Source: an uncultured Opitutia bacterium (GTDB taxonomy: Bacteria; Verrucomicrobiota; Verrucomicrobiia; Opitutales; UBA953). From it: 10,301 nucleotides of DNA. This document shows positions 6,344 to 10,301 of the stretch, in pieces; position 1 is the stretch's first letter; each line of letters begins with the position of its first letter. The notes under the pieces were generated by a model that had not been told where the DNA came from, did not search any database, and was given only the letters and a program-made list of their open reading frames with translations. A program made the translations under genes and the position numbers. The stretch lies in contig CAIMFE010000140.1 of assembly GCA_903840235.1 (NCBI GenBank), forward strand, positions 1 through 10,301, given 5' to 3'.

Positions 6344-8245
6344 TTATATAATGAGGTTATCTTTAAACTGCCGACACCAAGATTCTATACAACATAATGA
6401 TAGAATCGTGTAGCTAGCATCCACTTCACCCCTGTGATTTCTTTCGATCAATCGGTTTACTTCTGCGTAATCAAATAAGCCTCTTCGTTCAATAGTTGCT
6501 TTACTGAGATAGTCGTCGGTTAGTTTTTCGATATTATCTTTTACCCAAACACGAATAGGCACTCCGAAACCCGTTTTCGAACGATTGATAATCTCTGCAG
6601 GAATCAACTTCTCTACGCTTTTACGTAAAATCCACTTAGTCGTCAGGCCGTGTAACTTGTAATTCTGGGGTAGGCTCGCGGCAAACGACATTAAGTCTTT
6701 ATCTAAATACGGTACCCGGGTTTCTACTCCGCATGTCATCGTCATTTTATCGGCGTAGTTTAAATTATGGTCACACAAAAAATATTTAGTCTCTAAGTAG
6801 AGCATTTTAGCCAAGGGGGTAAGCCCGGTGGGCAATGCTTTGAGCGACTCTAAAAAGGGTTGATCGGGGTTAGGGGTACGATGGGTTGTAACAATATCCT
6901 TAGACCATAAACGATTAATTTCCTGAGTGGAAATCCACTGAAAATAACCAACCATTCGTTCCTGTTCATCCCGGGATCCATGGTCGAACAGTCGTCTAAT
7001 TCTTCTGAATAAAGTACTTTGAGGGGATAAGTTTCCAGCTAGGTTCTTTAGATTTATGCGTACAGACTTAGGCAGCCAGGTCCAATAGGCTTCAAAAGCT
7101 AATGCTTGGTGACGTCGATAGCCGCTAAATATATCGTCGGCACCCGATCCCGATAATAAAACCTTCACGCCGTGGGCTTTGGCTAGTTGTGAAATGTAAT
7201 ACTTGTTCATCGCCGCAGGATCCGCCTGTGGCTCGTCTAAATTCCAGACCAACTTGTCGATATCAATGACTTGATTTACGTTTACTTCGGCGAAGTGTAG
7301 ATTTGCTCCAATCTTTTTTGCAAATCTTTCGGCATAGGGTAAATCAACATCGAAACCTTCTTTATCCCATTTACCAAACTTAATGGTAAAACAATCGAGT
7401 GGACGGTGGCCTTGTTTTTTCTGTGCTAAAGCGGTAAGTATCGTGGAGTCTAACCCGCCCGACAAAAAGGTCCCAACCGGGACATCCGAAAGCATTTGGC
7501 GGCTGACGGCGGTATCGAGATGACTAAGCAGCTCCACCTTGGCATCCTCAACAGATATTTTACGAACATTATCCTGGATGGGTATTTCGTAAAATTGCCA
7601 GTACTTTTGTAGCTTTCCACCAGAAACCACCATCGCACAACCAGGCTTAAGTTTACGAACATGGGCAAAGGGTGTACGTTCACCTGGAGAATATAAATAA
7701 CTTAAATAGTGAGAAATGCCTTGAATATCTAAATCGCGATTCAGATCTGGCAGGTGAAGCATTGCCTTAATCTCACTGGCAAAAATAAAGTGGGTGGGTG
7801 AAAAACTATAGTAAAGTGGCTTCACTCCGACACCATCACGGGCAATAAATACTGTGTCGGTCCGCCGATCAAAAATGGCAAAAGCAAATATTCCGTTTAA
7901 CTTCTCCAGCATGTCGTAGCCCCAGCGTAAATAGGCTGCGATTAAAACTTCTGTATCTCCGTGTGATTTAAAATCGTAATGACTCGTTAACTGTTCGCGC
8001 AGTTCCTTAAAATTATATATTTCACCGTTGAAAGTAATCGTTATTAATCCGTCCGCACCAACCAGTGGCTGATTAGCCGACACGCTCAAATCAATAATCG
8101 AAAGACGGGTGTGGCCGAAACTTACACCAGATTTAGAATCAGAGAAAACTCCGTGCGCATCAGGGCCGCGATGGCTCAATAGGCGAACCGCTCTTTCTGC
8201 AAGTTGTCTAGACTGAGGGCCGATAGCTCCAAATATTCCGCACAT
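6344..8245 (-). CDS. asnB: Asparagine synthase-type glutamine amidotransferase
   Basis: Class II glutamine amidotransferase fused to an ATP-pyrophosphatase-type synthetase domain, 633 residues, full length for the family. The N-terminal glutaminase has the nucleophile Cys2 (MCGIFG), HTRLSIIDLS with Arg47, NGEIYNF (73-79) and GDTEV (96-100), all intact, so glutamine can be split to ammonia. The synthetase domain has the ATP loop SGGLDS (262-267), LLSGSGADDIFSGYRRH (363-379) and GVETRVPYLD (506-515). In E. coli AsnB the second motif reads GEGSDE and its first Glu (348) is needed for forming the acyl-adenylate; here that position appears to be Ser367. Such variants are, to my knowledge, common in family members of polysaccharide loci, where the substrate may be a sugar carboxylate instead of aspartate. 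Whether it makes asparagine or a uronamide is unresolved. ATG is fixed at 8245 because Cys must be residue 2. The next gene starts one base after its stop. Confidence 0.92.
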   Translation of the reverse strand: MCGIFGAIGPQSRQLAERAVRLLSHRGPDAHGVFSDSKSGVSFGHTRLSIIDLSVSANQPLVGADGLITITFNGEIYNFKELREQLTSHYDFKSHGDTEVLIAAYLRWGYDMLEKLNGIFAFAIFDRRTDTVFIARDGVGVKPLYYSFSPTHFIFASEIKAMLHLPDLNRDLDIQGISHYLSYLYSPGERTPFAHVRKLKPGCAMVVSGGKLQKYWQFYEIPIQDNVRKISVEDAKVELLSHLDTAVSRQMLSDVPVGTFLSGGLDSTILTALAQKKQGHRPLDCFTIKFGKWDKEGFDVDLPYAERFAKKIGANLHFAEVNVNQVIDIDKLVWNLDEPQADPAAMNKYYISQLAKAHGVKVLLSGSGADDIFSGYRRHQALAFEAYWTWLPKSVRINLKNLAGNLSPQSTLFRRIRRLFDHGSRDEQERMVGYFQWISTQEINRLWSKDIVTTHRTPNPDQPFLESLKALPTGLTPLAKMLYLETKYFLCDHNLNYADKMTMTCGVETRVPYLDKDLMSFAASLPQNYKLHGLTTKWILRKSVEKLIPAEIINRSKTGFGVPIRVWVKDNIEKLTDDYLSKATIERRGLFDYAEVNRLIERNHRGEVDASYTILSLCCIESWCRQFKDNLII

Positions 8246-8261
8246 CTTTAGTTTTATTAAT

Positions 8262-8281
8262 ACCGCACACTAAGCGGTGTG
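8262..8281 (-). other. Short inverted repeats upstream of asnB
   Basis: The 39-base gap between a glycosyltransferase stop and asnB contains ACCGC (8262-8266) paired with GCGGT (8274-8278), 7-base loop. A second pairing, CACAC (8266-8270) with GTGTG (8277-8281), uses overlapping bases, so the two cannot form together. No T run follows on the minus strand (ATTAATAAAAC instead), so this is not a standard terminator. It could affect message stability or asnB translation, but both stems are only five pairs and may be chance. Confidence 0.25.
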
Positions 8282-8284
8282 GTG

Positions 8285-9439
8285 CTATACATAGCGAGCC
8301 ATAAAGCTTTTAATCAGCTGCACCAACTTGTAACATTTTTCGTTCGTTTTCGGATATAAGTTCAACTGTGACGAACCTAACATTATCATTTTCTCCCTGA
8401 GTTGTTTATCTGTGGCCGCGGTATAAAGTGCCTGAGCTGCCTCTTCAGCTGAAGTAGGGTTAAAGTAAATTGCGCCTGGGCCACATATCTCATGGGCAAA
8501 ATCCAGATCGGTCACAACGAGGGGGCGCCGCGCCGCAAAGGCTTCTAAATAAGTGGCTGAAAAAACTTCTAACAATGATGGGTGAAAGACCACATGGCAT
8601 TCTGCATACGCCTGCGCGCATTCCTGAACATTTAAGTATCCCAGGGTTTCGAAGTGCTCAGCCATTCCCGTGTGCTGCGCTCGGCGCATTAACTCCATAT
8701 AGGGAAACTCATGCTGAGGTAAACTCACCACAAATTTAAATTTAAGTGACGGATATTTATTTTTTAACTCCCGAGCTACATCGATTAAAAAAAAGTGGTT
8801 TTTATGTTTATAATAAGCAGAAAGATATAAAAACCTGAGGGGAGCCTCCGCAGGTAGATTAGGAGAAGGTATAAAAAGTGGGTTTATAGTGTTGGGAACG
8901 ACGTGAATCTTGGCTATATCTATACCCAAAGCCTTGGCTAAGCCCTTCTGGGCGGTGGCAGTTTCTACCCAAAACTCTTTAGCTCGCGAAAGATAATGTT
9001 TTTTTATTTTGTGAATCGCGCCAAAGATTAGTTTCTCAAAAAAGGTATAATTCTTAAAAGCATAAGGGCCAGGATTCGTAACATAAGGATTAGCAAACCC
9101 CGTGAATTCCGGAATATCCAAGGATAGGTAAGAAGGTCCAAAAACCGTAAAGCAAATCTTACACTTTCTATTTTTTATGATTTCATAAATACTCTTACGT
9201 GCTGATCGACCGCTTATTAATTTAGCAGGACTTTGGGCAATGAGTATTAAACTCCAACCTGCTTTGGCTGCTAAATTTTTGCACTGATTATGAACTTTTT
9301 CTGAAGCTACGATGGTGACATCCCAGCCCAGAGTCTCCAATTGTTCATGCAAGTAATGGATAAAACCTACCGAAACCTGGACGCCTCCGCCAACGGTACA
9401 GGTTGAGGCATTAATTAAAATGCTGGGGTGATGCGCCAT
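8285..9439 (-). CDS. GT4-family glycosyltransferase
   Basis: A second retaining GT-B glycosyltransferase, 384 residues from the ATG at 9439. The N-terminus has the typical first strand and glycine loop, ILINASTCTVGGGVQVSVGF, where GGG (17-19 in this numbering) sits near the donor diphosphate. The C-terminal lobe holds YLSAYYKHKNH with the basic residues expected there, and FHPSLLEVFSATYLEAFA with Glu291 and Glu299, the GT4 E-x7-E motif, followed by PLVVTDLDFAHEICG. It is unrelated at close range to the other GT4 in the operon, so the two likely form different linkages. A TTG at 9457 would add six residues and overlap the upstream gene by 8 bases; I prefer the ATG, which leaves 10 bases after that gene's stop and begins immediately before the conserved strand. 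A GAG lies 13 bases before it, and no strong ribosome binding site is seen. The acceptor and sugar are unknown. Confidence 0.88.
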   Translation of the reverse strand: MAHHPSILINASTCTVGGGVQVSVGFIHYLHEQLETLGWDVTIVASEKVHNQCKNLAAKAGWSLILIAQSPAKLISGRSARKSIYEIIKNRKCKICFTVFGPSYLSLDIPEFTGFANPYVTNPGPYAFKNYTFFEKLIFGAIHKIKKHYLSRAKEFWVETATAQKGLAKALGIDIAKIHVVPNTINPLFIPSPNLPAEAPLRFLYLSAYYKHKNHFFLIDVARELKNKYPSLKFKFVVSLPQHEFPYMELMRRAQHTGMAEHFETLGYLNVQECAQAYAECHVVFHPSLLEVFSATYLEAFAARRPLVVTDLDFAHEICGPGAIYFNPTSAEEAAQALYTAATDKQLREKMIMLGSSQLNLYPKTNEKCYKLVQLIKSFMARYV

Positions 9440-9449
9440 CTTAATAAAA

Positions 9450-10301
9450 CTACTCAAAAGTAATTAACGGTGAAACCTTCTTCCAGAGTTCTTTATTTCT
9501 TTTGCCGGTTCTGAAGTAATTAACAAAAGTTAGAAAAATTACCGTAGGCCAAATCCAAAAAGGTAAACTTATTAAGTGTTTTAGGAAGAACGGATAATTT
9601 TTTTTGTATAATGCCACGACCAGAGGTGCACTAGCCTGAGAAATCGGTTTTAATTTAATTTTCAAATACGCTAAAGGGCTCATCTGATATCGTTTACTTG
9701 AGTTGGCCAAAAATTCTCCGTAAAAATCACGAAAATCGCGGTACGAACGTTGGTTTTTACGTGATAAAACAGCTACCTGTTGAGAATGAACACGGGCCAG
9801 GGTCCAGTGCGATGACACCTCGACATAACTAAAATCACGAATCAAATAAATCCAGAAAAAGACATCGAAATGAACCCAGCGGCGATCAAAGCCACCTAAT
9901 TTATCGAAAGCCGAGCGACGTAGCGCGGCCGTCGTTATCGCAGGTAGATAGGGCATTTTTCCCATACTGAGGGCGCGACTGAGTTTTACATCAGGGCCCG
10001 ATAGCTCATAAACAGGGTTGGACTCGACCAGGGAAGACATTAGTTCTTCGCGGGTCTCCACTTTTCCCTGATTATTAATATGTCGATAAGTATGGCCGTC
10101 GCTAAAAACATGGCCGGGTTGATGCGCAACGAGTGCACAATCTGTATCTTTTATCTCAGTTAATATTTGGGCGAGGGCTTCAATTGCTCCAGGTCTCAAT
10201 AAGTCATCATGACAAAGTAACTGAATCCACTCATTGCGGCAAAGGCGGATGGCTCGCGACATGTTATCGGCTATCTCTAAGAAAACCTCAGAGCGCTCAA
10301 G
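9450..10301 (-). CDS. GT2-family glycosyltransferase, 5' end outside window
   Basis: The visible 283 residues are the central and C-terminal parts of a GT-A fold, inverting family 2 glycosyltransferase. The frame is open to the right edge, and the residues before the first ATG (10262) continue the family pattern (…FLEIADNMSRAIRLCRNEWIQLLCHDDLL), so that ATG is internal and about 80-90 N-terminal residues are missing. CHDDLL is the metal-binding Asp-x-Asp-type motif. AALRRSAFDKLGGFDRRW corresponds to the typical 'F...GGFD' segment, and an aromatic, charged stretch (FDVFFWIYLIRDF) follows. RVHSQQVAVLS matches the late 'R-x-H-x-x-Q' motif of this family. A hydrophobic segment near the C-terminus (SLPFWIWPTVIFLTFVNYF) probably anchors it to the membrane. 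It is the first gene of the operon seen here and ends 10 bases before the GT4 start. Donor and acceptor are unknown. Confidence 0.88.
   Translation of the reverse strand, partial: LERSEVFLEIADNMSRAIRLCRNEWIQLLCHDDLLRPGAIEALAQILTEIKDTDCALVAHQPGHVFSDGHTYRHINNQGKVETREELMSSLVESNPVYELSGPDVKLSRALSMGKMPYLPAITTAALRRSAFDKLGGFDRRWVHFDVFFWIYLIRDFSYVEVSSHWTLARVHSQQVAVLSRKNQRSYRDFRDFYGEFLANSSKRYQMSPLAYLKIKLKPISQASAPLVVALYKKNYPFFLKHLISLPFWIWPTVIFLTFVNYFRTGKRNKELWKKVSPLITFE

Noticed and set aside
8470..8739. 89-codon + strand open frame opposite the second GT4 gene
   Set aside because: No recognisable domain and fully antisense to a well-supported gene.
9440..9457. TTG at 9457 as start of the GT4 gene
   Set aside because: It gives an 8-base overlap and six residues with no family match; the ATG at 9439 is better placed, though the TTG is not impossible.

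Overview
The window is part of a surface- or exopolysaccharide biosynthesis locus from a bacterium. Eight complete or edge-truncated genes and one gene remnant fill almost all of it, and no intergenic gap exceeds about 75 bases. The lineage cannot be fixed from sequence alone. A DUF4838-type protein, an animal-like UDP-glucose dehydrogenase and moderate GC (about 37-52% where I counted by hand) would fit the Planctomycetes-Verrucomicrobia-Lentisphaerae group or a similar aquatic lineage. That assignment is a weak inference.

Left part (bases 1-3024, + strand): a large DUF4838-like, glycosidase-related protein whose true start lies before the window; a small PglC-type phosphoglycosyl transferase that would put the first sugar phosphate on a lipid carrier; and a 93-codon remnant of an acyltransferase-3 gene that keeps both ends of the family but has lost the middle. 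A near-symmetric hairpin at 3000-3024 ends this side, and the stop codon of the remnant lies inside it.

Right part (bases 3046-10301, - strand, transcribed right to left): GT2 glycosyltransferase (start outside the window), GT4 glycosyltransferase, asparagine-synthase-type amidotransferase, a second GT4, UDP-glucuronate decarboxylase, UDP-glucose 6-dehydrogenase. Several junctions are 1-10 bases apart or overlap (4 and 14 bases), so this looks like a single operon, and it ends at the same hairpin.

Together the dehydrogenase and decarboxylase would make UDP-glucuronate and UDP-xylose. Three glycosyltransferases could use such donors, and the phosphoglycosyl transferase could start the lipid-linked chain. 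The amidotransferase may make asparagine or amidate a sugar carboxylate. No flippase, polymerase or export protein is visible, so the locus must continue outside the window. I found no tRNA, rRNA, CRISPR array, transposase or attachment site. Most of the content is a recognisable glycan locus; the most unusual items are the internally deleted acyltransferase, its stop codon inside the shared terminator, and the animal-type dehydrogenase.
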